Shown one piece after another: positions 22,284 to 32,466 of a stretch of 64,000 bases of DNA (positions are counted from its first letter, which is position 1; every line of letters starts with the position of its first letter). Source of the DNA: Benincasa hispida (Eukaryota > Streptophyta > Magnoliopsida > Cucurbitales > Cucurbitaceae); NCBI RefSeq assembly GCF_009727055.1, contig NC_052350.1, forward strand, positions 34,844,023 to 34,908,022. Reading direction: 5' to 3'. A program made the position numbers and the translations under genes. The notes below the pieces were generated by a model. It did not search any database. It was not told the DNA's origin and saw nothing but the letters and a program-made list of their open reading frames with translations.

Positions 22284-23112
22284 TGTAAACCCCGAATCCC
22301 AATTTCTCTACTTGAGTATGTTCCCTATTGAGATTAGTGTGATGAGTAGGTTGATGTGAAAACTAGGGTGAAAATGTTAGAGAAAAGGTGGAAATTAGAA
22401 GAAAAGAGGAAATTTGGAAGGTTAAATTTTGGGAAAATTTTGGAAATTTGTCCAAGTATAGAATTTTGTGTGTTAGAGTGGTGTTGATCCGTTGGAAGAG
22501 TTGTTGGTGAAGGCATATGGCTGAAGAAGGAAAAAGAGATGATGTGTTGGAAGGCACACAGGTGGGCGAGGCATGCATGGAAAGACAGCCATGCATCGAG
22601 CAGCCTCGGCTAGCGCCCAGGCCATGCGTCGAGCAGCCCCGACCAGACGCGTACGTCGAGTGGATACGCCCGTGCTTTGAGCGCACTATCGAGCAGCCAC
22701 GTTTGTGCGTTGAGTGCACTGCCGAGCGGCCATGCCCAAGCGGTAAGCACCTTGCCGAGCAGCCATGACATGCATCGAGGTGCCCTGCCATGCAGCCAAA
22801 TGCGCAGCCCATGCCATGCGCCCATGCGAGCGAGCGAGTGATGGCCAGAACATGCCACACACCCATGCGTCGAAGCAGCACGCCCATGTGCCTAAGCACC
22901 CGGCCAAGCATCAAGGCGTCGTGTGCAGCCCATACGGCCAAGGCGGCCAGCGCGCCCATGCATCGAGCGGCCAGCCTACGCAGTGCGCCTATGCTTTGGT
23001 GGTCAGCACCATGCGCCCATGCCAAGCAAGCCGTGCGAGTGAGCCATGCGTCAAGAATGGACGGTCACCCTATGCGTTGGTGATGGTTAGCTCCTTGCGA
23101 TGGCTAAGTTGA
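22284..23112 (+). repeat. 3' LTR of E1, truncated
   Basis: It starts TGTAAACCCCGAATCCC after the PPT. The first 200 bases match 45483 onward, and the whole matches, inverted, the solo LTR from 29606 to about 28700. At about 23107-23117 it is fused to an LTR of element E2 in the opposite orientation. About 2.1 kb of the LTR is lost. Confidence 0.85.
22560..23085 (+). repeat. degenerate tandem array in E1 3' LTR (CATGCGTCGAGCAGCC type)
   Basis: GC-rich, irregular repeats of CATGCRTCGAGCAGC and CGAGCGGCCATGC. It starts about 276 bp from the LTR start. Long open frames on both strands (such as 22363-23025 minus) are by-products of the repeat composition. Confidence 0.75.
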
Positions 23113-24078
23113 ATCATCATGCTCCTTATTTCACTCTCGCTCTCTACGGTGAGCTGTTTGCTTGTTCTTCCCAAGCAACTGTCTGCTTATCCACAGATTC
23201 TCTGTTTCAACTTAAAAAATTCATAACTCGAAATCCAGAACTCTTTTCAAGAAACTTCGTTCTACAAAATTGTTTATAATTGAGTTAGCAATAGTACCTT
23301 AAAACTTCAGCTCAAAATTCCTCGTCGTTTAATCTGGAGATTCAAAACTTCATCATTGGCCCCAATTCAAGCAGCTGCCTGCTTGTTCAACAATTTCCAG
23401 TTTAAACTTCAAAAATATATAACTCGATTTCCAAACCTCATATTAAAAATTTTCATTGTACAAAGTTGTTTATAACTGAGTTAAAAATATTACCTCAAAG
23501 TTTTAGCTCAAAACGCTTCGTAATTCGTCCTGGAGCTTCAATTCTTCATTGATGGCCTATATTCACCCGAGAAACGAACCCTTCATCTTTATTTCGGCGA
23601 GTTTTCCCTCCAGCACCATAGCCACTGAAAATAGACACACAAAGATTTCGAATGTCTCTAAAATTACACAAATAGCCTAAGTAGTTTGTCCGAACCGACC
23701 TAATGAATTTGACCTGCTTGCTTATATCACCGCCCAAAATCCAGCATGAACCCTCCTTGTGCCACCTTGCTCACTATTGGTGATGAAGGGCTAGGATTTA
23801 GCAAACTCTCTTTTGCTAACTACAATCACAATATTACTTGAGCACTACACCTTATTAGATGGCATGGTCTCATCCATATGCTTATTATGCATTCCATCAT
23901 CAAGCATGACCTTCCTTAGCCTAACTGAGTTTTGTCCTACTTTTACACTTAGCTACCCAAGAGCTTATTTCTTCTTGCTTCCATCTTCTATCCTTCCTAA
24001 GACATGGCTTCATTTAGCTCATTAGAAGACATCATATTACTTACACTTACTTAAAGTAATTAGGGTTCGGGTTTTACA
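23113..24078 (-). repeat. 3' LTR remnant of chromovirus E2
   Basis: The 966 bases match 32467-33445, the end of the E2 5' LTR, throughout. On the minus strand the LTR starts TGTAAAACCCGAACCC at 24078, after a PPT. The rest of this LTR (about 2.2 kb) is lost at the fusion with the E1 LTR near 23112. Confidence 0.87.
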
Positions 24079-24099
24079 AATTCTTCCCCCCTAAAAGAA
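24079..24099 (-). other. polypurine tract of E2
   Basis: On the minus strand CTTTTAGGGGGGAAGAATT ends exactly at the LTR start TGTAAAACCC. A GAGGACGAAAATT motif precedes it, like the GGACGAAATTTTTAT before the E1 PPT. Confidence 0.85.
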
Positions 24100-24406
24100 T
24101 TTTCGTCCTCGAAATTTGCTCGGACTTACTTATAAAACTTAGAGTTTCACAACATCCTTTGGTTGTAAACTTTACAACCTTCTTCTTTTCTTTCTTCTTC
24201 CTTTGTTTTTTTTACTATGCTTTTGCTGCGCTACTCTGATATTAACTTTGTTCATATTAAATAATACTAGTACGTATGAACAATTTGGTCATCATAGTTC
24301 ACTGTATTTGTCACATTCTCTGGTGACTCTTCCATTCTCCACTGAGTCATAGTAATCATTTATTACTAGGGTGGTCCTTTTTCATTTCCCAGCAATACCA
24401 CTGGAA
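24100..24406 (-). other. E2 region between PPT and displaced gag piece
   Basis: No coding motif. A CTCTGATATTAACTTT stretch near 24235 resembles the plus-strand reading of a tRNA-iMet primer site but has no LTR end beside it. Confidence 0.35.
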
Positions 24407-24925
24407 CATTCTTTTCCAGTTGATACCTTTGAATTACTTGCTAGCTGTGAAATCAATATTTATGTCAACTAGACTTCTCGACCTAACCGAGGGCACTCTT
24501 CTTAGGACGTCCTTTCTATCCATACTTGGGAGAAGACATTCTTCCTACTATAATATTTCCCAACTATGGCTTAACATACTGTATACATAAGGTTTTCACA
24601 ACTATACTAGTCCCTAGCTCAGTCACAATTCAAACTTCGAGCTATTACCTGGAACATCAGCAGATTTGGACCTTTTCCTTTTTTTCTTCTGCTGACCATT
24701 TTGTTCCTTATTTTTATACTCAACGTGCCCCTGGTACATTTCGAGCTCACTGTTGCTAATCTTTTCCCTCCTCTTAGGATTAATCTGACTAGGATGTCCT
24801 CTAGATTACACCCTTTCCTCTGAATTCACTAGAATAGACTTCACGTTTGCCACCAACCTCTGAGCAAACCTGTTACACATTTTATTTCTAGTGAAAAGTC
24901 TATGTTTACCTGCGTGACTTCTGAC
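24407..24925 (-). pseudogene. displaced gag fragment inside E2
   Basis: This stretch is a copy of the gag segment found at 29640-30000 and at 57584-58090. Shared landmarks are the CTAGCTCAGTCACAATTC and ACGTTTGCCACCAACCTC segments. On the minus strand it follows directly after the integrase piece, although gag belongs at the other end of the element. It has no long open frame. It is best read as a rearrangement or captured fragment. Confidence 0.6.
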
Positions 24926-26643
24926 TTCCACTCAGGTACCGGTAGTGGATTGAGTAATCCTGCCGGCCTCTGCCTTCTAGGTTTCACTTGTTGACAAATC
25001 AAACATCGGTCTACATACTCAACTATGCCTTTCTTCATTGTAGGCCACCACTAAGATCTCTTCAAAGTTCTATACATCTTGGTGTTTCTTGGATGCATGG
25101 AGTAAGCAGAACTATGCGCCTATTCTAGAATAGCTTGCTAAAGCTGCAACATGTTAGGCACACACATTACTCCTTCCTTTATTAACATTCCATCTATTCC
25201 TAATTAAAAATTAGTTCTTACTCCATTTCTCACTTCTTCTACAAGCTTCTGGAGATCAGGATCCTGCAACTATTCATGCTTAAGATCTTCCATCAAAGTA
25301 GGTCTTACATGAAATCTAGCGATCAATCCTCCTAACTGACCTATTGATAGAGTGGCCCTAGACCTTCTGAACTCCTGGAGTAACATTCATGATACCGATC
25401 CAAGGACGACTTTGGATCCCAAGGGTTTCCTACTCAATGCATCAACTACAACATTTGCCTTACCAAGGTGGTACACAATTGAGTAGTCATAGTCTTTGAT
25501 CAATTCAATCCATCTTCTTTGCTGCAGGTTCAGTTCCTTCTGATCAACGGTGTACTTCAGATACATTGGTGGGTCTTTCCCAATTCACTATAGCTTAAGT
25601 CTTCTATGAATCCATATTCACTCTTGCTGTTGGACCATATGACCAAGAAATACAACCTGGTCTCAAATCTATCTTAGAGAAAATTGTGGCTCCCTCTAAC
25701 TGATCAAAGAGATCACCTATACAAGGCAATGGGTACCTGTTCCTGATCGTCACCTTGTCCAACTGCCTATAATCTATACATAACTGAGAGTACCATCTTT
25801 CTTCTTGATAAAAAGACTAGTGCTTCCCAAGGTGACACACTGGATCTGATGTAACCTTTATTTATTAATTCCTGCAACTGAACTTTCAACGCCTTAAGTT
25901 CTTCTGGCATCATCCTTAATGGTACCTGAAAAATAGGTGTTGTGTCTGGAATTAAATCGATAGTAAACTCAACTTCCCTATCCGATTGTAAAATGATAAC
26001 TTTTCAGGGAAAACATCCAGGAATTCTTATACAACTGGTACATCCTCAGGTTCCAGCTTCTCATCCTACGAAATCGTCACATGAGCTAAATAGGCTTCAC
26101 ATCTTTTACTTAGCAGCTTCATAGCCTTCACTGCTGATATTAAGCTTCCTGAAAGTATTCCTTTGCTTCCTACAAATATTGTCTCATGCCTACCAAATCT
26201 CTCGAACATTATCTATCCTTAAAACAATTCATACGGTTGTAATATTTATTAGGGAAATCGATGCTCTAGAGTGCCATCAATTCCAGAAAATCTAACGGAA
26301 TCACTTCATAACTATAATTATCAATAACTACCCCAGAGCCTGTAAAACTATTATACAATTACAATCTGTCCACAACATAATAATAACTACTTAGGGACAT
26401 GCTCTCTACAATCTTTCCTACAAGTAGTGCAACATGCTAGATAACAATGAAGGTATAGCACCATAAGCAACTATTTCATAAATATACTGGTACATAAAGT
26501 TACTTTACCATTCACAACATTAGAAGACTTCTCTGCCTCCTTGTGGGTCACTTCGTAAAACCTGCCCTGTCACTGAGGTCGTTCTGCTTGTTTTCTAATT
26601 TTTCTTCTCTTGAATCCCTTCCTCAACTCCTGAGCAACTACGC
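24926..26643 (-). pseudogene. chromovirus E2 pol, internally deleted
   Basis: From the minus strand: linker and protease remnants (26640-26300, with VAQELRKGFKRRK and YEVTHKEAEKSSNVVNG); RT N terminus (about 25930-25660, [12 protein letters not shown], then a [17 protein letters not shown] segment); then a deletion that removes the catalytic RT core and resumes at the VVFLGHMV part; RNase H end (about 25600-25430); integrase zinc part and start of the core (25040-24930, VDRCLICQQVKPRRQRPAG). It then passes into a gag fragment. It lacks most of RT and integrase and cannot function. Confidence 0.8.
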
Positions 26644-27015
26644 TTATTGTCACACCCCGCCCCAAACCACCCTTTTAGCCTAGGAAAGGGTATGACTGCA
26701 GCAGTTATCAACCCTTTTGCTGACACTTACTGCCTAATAACTCTTGCAGAATAACTCTAATACAAAAATATAACTCATATACAGCAGAATGTCTATAGGC
26801 CAAAAATTTATTAATTCAGAAACATAACATGTTTAGAGTCATTACAACATTAGATTCATAAGTCCTAAAACCCAAAAACCCTAGTCCCTATATGAACAGT
26901 AGTAACATGTGTACAATATAACAGTAACCACCTAACAGACGGGTTATAATATCTTTATACTTTAGTGGTAGAGCAGATGTAGAGCTATCTTCTGAGGATT
27001 TGACCGCCTACTGTG

Positions 27016-27036
27016 GGTGGGGGGGGTGGGGAAGGA
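27016..27036 (+). other. G-rich run in solo LTR
   Basis: GTGGGTGGGGGGGGTGGGG on the plus strand, antisense to the LTR. It could form a quadruplex. On the sense strand it is the pyrimidine tract that in E1 reads CCCCCCCACAG, like a 3' splice site; both roles are inference. Confidence 0.4.
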
Positions 27037-27377
27037 AAACATTTGAAAATAGGGTGAGCTTGCTAGCCCAGTGAGTGACTTAAGAAAGATAATTGATTCT
27101 CATGCAAAATTTCAGTAAAGAGTTTAACTGAAATATAAACTTTCTACAGTACCTTGTACCATAGTATAAACATTTTCCAAGCATAAAGCATATAAAGCTG
27201 TTTTAATCATAAAATATTAAAATTGTTTCTCAGTTGATAATAACCCCATGTAGGTAAAAAACAATCCCAACACCAACTGCTAGTCAAGAGAGAACCCTTT
27301 TGTTCAATCTCTGACTCTAACTACCTACGTGCACGTGGCCATACTAAGTACCGTCATAGCTTAGGTACTTTTACTCA

Positions 27378-27551
27378 AATACCTTCTCAAGTGTCCTTCA
27401 GTATCGAGCTACTAGGATACCTTCTCAAACGTCCTTCAGTATCCGGTTGGTTTGGTACCTTTTCAAACGTCCTTTAGTACCAATAGATACCTTCTCAAAT
27501 GTCCTTCAGTATCTAGTTGGGCGGATACCTTCTCAAATGTCCTTCGGTATC
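27378..27551 (-). repeat. five tandem hairpin units in solo LTR
   Basis: These are the minus-strand counterparts of 18262-18397. Five units of about 28 nt each keep complementary ends. On the sense strand the stems are GATACC/GGTATC, GATACT/GGTATC, GGTACT/GGTACC, GGATACT/GGTATCC and GATACT/GGTATT. The unit with GGTAC has changed both partners of stem position 2 compared with the GATAC units. Confidence 0.8.
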
Positions 27552-28386
27552 ACGTTTTAAGTAAAACTAGTCATAAATGACTTTCTTTAAAGCATGTAAA
27601 GTATAACACATATAAAAACATAGCTTTAAAGATACTAATGCATGTTGGGTATATTTAATACATATAAATAGCTTTTCAACAAACTTCCCACACATGCATG
27701 CGTTTAAAATATAACTCATGGTTTGCTTGGAAATCACTTTGTAAAACTAGCTAGCATTAGAATAATCTTCTTTAAAACATGCTTTCTATAAAAAATTGTA
27801 ATTAAAACATTTTAGTCAAAATATTTTAGTCACTCACCTCGATTTCTTAGGAACTTTTCACTTTAGTAGTTCCTTTTCTACCTCGAGCTCCCTTTTTCAC
27901 CCCCTAAAATCCATATTCAACTTACAGCTCAGATTACACATATTTATAGACCTTATTTTGAGATACTTCTTCTACAAAAATATTCTAAAATGTCTCAGGA
28001 ATCTTACCCTAAAATATGAGCTCAGAAATCCTCGTTGTTTGGCTGAAATCTCAAAATCTTCAAGACTGGCTCAAGCTTATCCGACAACCTGACCCTTCTG
28101 TATTCTTCTCAATTTCCAGCCCGATCCCTTCGATTGAAAGCCCTACCCTGAAAACTAAACTTTTAGAGCTTTCAGGTGGCTTTGAAATTACTCCAAACGC
28201 ACGAGTAAATTAGGAGAACTTCTCATCCTAAGTTGATGCTGCTTTCCAGGCTTCACTGTCCAATGCATCCTCTTTGAAATTCTATGATCAACGCATGGAT
28301 TTTGGCCTCAACGCAAGGTTTTCTCAACCCTCCCACTCTTTTTAATGTATTTTTGAATTGTGATCTGAAAATGAAGTCTTTTGGCC

Positions 28387-28395
28387 CTATTTATA
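28387..28395 (-). promoter_or_regulatory. TATA box of chromovirus LTR
   Basis: TATAAATAG in the context GCCTATAAATAGGGCC. The same context recurs at 48275-48283 and 57056-57064. It places the hairpin array some 800-1000 nt downstream, within the transcript. Confidence 0.75.
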
Positions 28396-28754
28396 GGCGT
28401 TCAAAACTTCTCCAAAGTCGATTCTTCCTACTTGGCTATATGTCCAAGTGTTTCCTCCTCACACCAACAATGCAATTCTTTGATCAATGCAATCCAAGTG
28501 TCCTTCTCCTATGTAGCCAACGCATGAGCTTCCAATCTGATGCAACCACCTCAAATTCTTAAGGCTTAAGGCTTCCTCCCAAGAAGACACATGGTTTGAT
28601 GACGTTTTCTAGGTGATCTCATCCTTTATATGCGTCCAACTCTTGGATGTTCAACGCATAGTCCATACTCAATGCATAGCCTATGATCAATGCATAGCAA
28701 GCCAGTTCACTATCATCGCAATCCAACCTAGCCATCGCAAGAGCTAGCCATCAC

Positions 28755-29330
28755 CAATGCATAGGGTGGCCACTCATCCTTGACACATGGCTTACTAGGT
28801 AGGCGCGCTTGGCACGGGCGCATGGTGTTTGGCATAGGTGCTGGCCGATCGACGCATGGGCGTGCTGCATAGGCGCTGGTCGCTCGACGCATTAGCTTGC
28901 TCGACCACATGGGTGCATGGCAAGGCATTCAACGCATTGCAGGGATGTTCGATGCACGGCCACTCGACAGGGCGCTTTGATGCATGGGCTGTGTGCTTGG
29001 CATGGCTGCTCGACGCATGGGCAGTTTGGCCTGCTTCAATGCATGGCTGGGCAGTTTGGCTGAGCCTGCTCGATGCATGGCACCCTCCAGCCCTTGTGCC
29101 ATCCCAATGCCTCATCCTCGGCTACCATCTTCAACCGTCCCTACCACCCTTCAAACGCATCTTCCATTTTTCCTTCCTTCACCAACGCCATCCAACACAT
29201 CCAACGTATCCATCATCCAACGCATCCAACGCATCCATCATCCAACGAATCTAACGCATCCATCATCCAATGCATCCAACGCATCCAACGCATCCAATGC
29301 ATCCATCATCCAACGCATCCATCCAGCCTA
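28755..29330 (-). repeat. degenerate tandem arrays in solo LTR
   Basis: Two blocks: 28790-29085 rich in CGACGCATGGGC, and 29175-29330 with a tighter CATCCAACG / CATCATCCAACG repeat. The array starts about 276 bp from the LTR start at 29606. Open frames across it (28838-29435 plus) are repeat by-products. Confidence 0.75.
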
Positions 29331-29606
29331 ATGTGTTGGTCTAACCTCAAAGGCATGCGTCACTCCCACTTCAACTTCTCCCTTAGCCCAAATAATCTCT
29401 CTAAAATCTTATGGCCAACGCATGGCAATGCCTAGTCTAACACTTAGCCAATTTTTCATCAATTTAAGCTTAACTCAAAACTACTCAAGGAAAATCTATT
29501 CAACACCTAGAAATTTTCCTTCGCTTCAATATAGGATTTAACTTTCACTTAGTTAATTTCCTTAACCACCTGCTTAAGTAGGAAAAATAGAAATCTGAGT
29601 TTCACA

Positions 29607-30186
29607 CTTATCTATCGTCTGTAAAGTCATTTTGTGTTCTGTCTGAACTCCTCGACCTAGTTGAGGCATTCTTCTTGAAATGTCCTGCATGTTCGCACTG
29701 GAAACATACATTTTTCCCTCTGTAACATGTCCCTCGATGATGCTTACCACAATTCGTACATAAGGGTTTCTTACCAGTACTAGCTACTAGCTCGGTAGGA
29801 TGCCAAAACCCTGATCTATCACCCATACTAACCACAAGTCTTGGCTTCTTCCTTCATACACTATGCTGACTTGTAGCTCTCTGTCCTTTATCAATACCTA
29901 TTAGGTCATTCTCAATATTGTACTTCCTTTCCAAATCTGCCAGAATGGATTCGACACTTTCCCCCAACCTCTTGGCGATCCTGTTAAATATTCTGTCCTC
30001 CAACTGAGGATCTGTTCCTGTCTGCGGAATCCTCGACTCCACATCTGAAGTCGTTTCCTGATTTACTGGGTCTTTACCTTTACGTTCACTAAAATCTGGA
30101 TTCCTTCGAACATCAGAACTTCTAAAGGTAGGGTCATGGTTCCTGTTGTCTATCTGCCTGCTCTGCTTGCCACTTTTACTTGACAT
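29607..30186 (-). pseudogene. chromovirus E2 gag, missing its capsid part
   Basis: The start is the ATG at 30186 (MSSKSGKQSRQ), about 85 bases from the PBS. The N-terminal part (RIFNRIAKRLGESVESILAD) runs to a stop near 29854. A zinc-knuckle region follows in a nearby frame: CTNCGKHHRGTC and CFQCEHAGHFKKNAS, whose last Cys has become Ala/Ser. The large capsid-like domain normally found between these parts, seen for example at 33460-36000, is absent, so about 0.9 kb has been lost. The gene is then cut by the solo LTR at 29606. Confidence 0.8.
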
Positions 30187-30271
30187 CTTCCTTTTACATA
30201 GGTAGTACACATGTTAAGGACTCAAGACTCAGACTTACATATATAAACTTTTCCACTCTCTTCCCAAAATT

Positions 30272-30288
30272 TTTTGCTCTGATACCAA
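30272..30288 (-). other. primer binding site of E2 (tRNA-iMet)
   Basis: On the minus strand the LTR ends GTGACA, then AG, then TTGGTATCAGAGCAAAA. This is a perfect tRNA-iMet type site. Confidence 0.92.
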
Positions 30289-31151
30289 CTTGTCACATCC
30301 CGCTCCAGATTACCATCATAACCTAGATGGAGTGGTGACTGCAGCAGTTACCAATCCTTTCGCTGGTACTTACTGCCTATCTAACCTGTTAAATTTTACT
30401 CAAACCCTGAATACCTACATATCATCGATATACGAACATATTAACTCAGAACTTAACACATTTACATTACAGGGTTTCGCAGCATTGTCCATACATGAAT
30501 ATTATAATTTAGTGAGCCCCATCTAGAATACTAGTCACTAGACATACACATGTGTACTAACTAATACAGGTCTTCAATTACGCTTCCTTCAACCTGTTTC
30601 TTTGAGTGGCAGAGCAGCAGCAGAAAAATCTTTTGGGAACTGACCGCTACCTGAAAGGAAAACATTTTAAAAAAATGAGTTAGAAGCCCAGTGAGTGACT
30701 TAATAAAAACATAAATCTCATGCTTAAATTGAAAGCTCGAAAACATAATATTGGAACTAAAATATGCCAAGCAAACGTGTACATAAAACCTTTAAAACCA
30801 TTGTTGAGAATGAACATTCATCGCTCTAATTCCCAATGCCAAGCCATGGCAAGATGAGACCTCTACTTTGATCTCTTCATACTGAACTATGGCTAGGAGA
30901 GACCCCTATGTCAATCTCTTTAAATATACCGATGGGCATCTCAAGCAACTTCCTCTAAACATAAACATGATAACTACTCTTAAACACCATTAAACGTCAT
31001 TATTCCCTGTTGAGAACGAGCAGCATACATCGCTCTAGCTCCCAATGTCTGTTACCGGCCAAGAGACCCATACTTTGGCCTCTCATTCAGACCTGCCTAC
31101 GTGCACGTGGAGTTTTCTATGTACCGTCAACACCTTAGGTACATTTATTCA

Positions 31152-31742
31152 GATACCTTCCTTACCTTCAGTATCCATCTCACTTAAGCTATCAAGTTCT
31201 CGAAGAGCATTAGAAGAATAGTTCTCAAATATAGCATAGAAAACTCTTTAGGATACCTTCCCTACCATAAGTATCCCTTTTCATTATGTTTAGGAATACC
31301 AACGCATGTACTTTGACAACCTTAGGTATTTAAAACATAGTACATCAAGCTTCATTCAACATTAGCTTTAACCCTAACACATGCTTCATACTTTGTAAAA
31401 TAAGTTGGCTTAAATCATGTTGAACTAGCTTGTAAAAACCTTTAGCATGCGTTAGACATGGAAAACATACTTGGAAAACTCATACATTAGTAAGCATCAT
31501 GCGTTGATCATGCTTTCAATCATAGAAATAAGTTGCTTGGAATCACATAAAATTTAGCATGAGAATAACTTTACTCAATCCCTCGACGTCGTATTACTTA
31601 TGTGCACGTGCTTATAACTGAGTACCGTCATACCTTAGGTACTTAACTAGTATACCTTCTCATTGTCCTTCACTATCCTTAGGATACCTTCTCATTGTCC
31701 TTCAGTATTCTTAGGATGCCTTCTCATTGTCCTTCAGTATCC
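31152..31742 (-). repeat. two clusters of hairpin units in E2 LTR
   Basis: Units at 31152-31175 and 31252-31276, then a tight cluster 31650-31742. Each is framed by GATACC/GTATC-type complementary ends. The loops differ from those in E1 (CTTCTCATTGTCC in the second cluster on the plus strand). The palindrome ACGTGCACGT lies at 31099-31108. Confidence 0.7.
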
Positions 31743-32199
31743 GTCGTATAACTAGTCATAAACATTTAGTTGAAAACTAAGGCTTAGTGCTCAAATCATC
31801 ATACTAGTTCATCATGAAAATGGAGTTACTAAAACATGTTGAAAGTATTTGGACAAGATAACATACTTAAATCATGTCAATTTCCATGGAAAACATGCTT
31901 TACTTAGCATGGGAAATAACTTCAAACATATGTTGTTTGGCACTTCATATAAACACTTAGCATGAGAAATTACTTCAAAGAAATCATGGTTTCTAAATCA
32001 TTAAAACATTAAATCATCACATAGTCACTCACAGTTCGTCGGGGCTCTTAATGGTTTATACGCCTCTCCTAGCTCTTCTTGGCCTGAAAGGACATAATTC
32101 CCGGTTAACTTCCTTAGAATTCTTAGGAAAATACCTCAGATAGCTCGCTTACTAATGGAACTTTCATCAACAAAAACAACATTACTAGCGAGATAATCA

Positions 32200-32466
32200 T
32201 CATGAGTGAATCGTCCTCACGAGCGAGATCCTCATGAGTGAGATCCCCATGAGCGAGATCCTCATGAACAAGATCCTTATGAGCGAGATTCTCATGAGCG
32301 AGATCAAGCTTTTCCCTAGCAAAACTTCAACCTAGCGAGACTTACCTCTTCTAGCAAGCTTTGCTTCCTCACCAAAGAGATTTAGCCCAAGTTTCCAGTG
32401 AGATTTTCTTCTTGAGCGAGATTTAGCACAAAAATTAACGAGATTATCATCCCAAGTGAGATCCTC
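32200..32466 (-). repeat. GAGCGAGATCCTCAT tandem array in E2 LTR
   Basis: About 15-18-bp repeats of GAGCGAGATCCTCAT with drift, densest at 32205-32310. It lies about 1 kb from the LTR start, unlike the arrays in the related family, and immediately precedes the part shared with 23113-24078. Confidence 0.75.

Larger units (their letters stand above)
26648..29606 (-). mobile_element. 2.96-kb solo chromovirus LTR, TSD CTTAT
   Basis: The sequence has TG...CA ends (TGTCACACCCCG at left, GAGTTTCACA at right) and perfect 5-bp duplications CTTAT at 26643-26647 and 29607-29611. On the minus strand it starts TGTGAAACTCAG, close to the E6 LTR start TGTGAAACCTGC at 36740. It lies between gag and protease of E2. 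It contains, in minus order, a tandem array (29330-28755), a TATA box (28387), the hairpin array (27551-27378), a palindrome and a C-rich tract. As the only complete LTR of its family here it sets the family length. Confidence 0.94.

Noticed and set aside
22363..23112. Long overlapping open frames on both strands (up to 220 codons)
   Set aside because: They run over a GC-rich tandem array that lacks stops in several frames; the predicted peptides are Ala/His/Cys-rich repeats with no known motif.
24225..24260. Possible tRNA-iMet primer site (CTCTGATATTAAC)
   Set aside because: No LTR end next to it, and E2 has a perfect site at 30272-30288.
28727..29435. Several open frames of 65-140 codons on both strands
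   Set aside because: Same cause: the CATCCAACG and CGACGCATGG arrays of the solo LTR.
32200..32466. CRISPR-like array
   Set aside because: Spacing is irregular with no unique spacers; it is a degenerate GAGCGAGATC minisatellite in a plant LTR.
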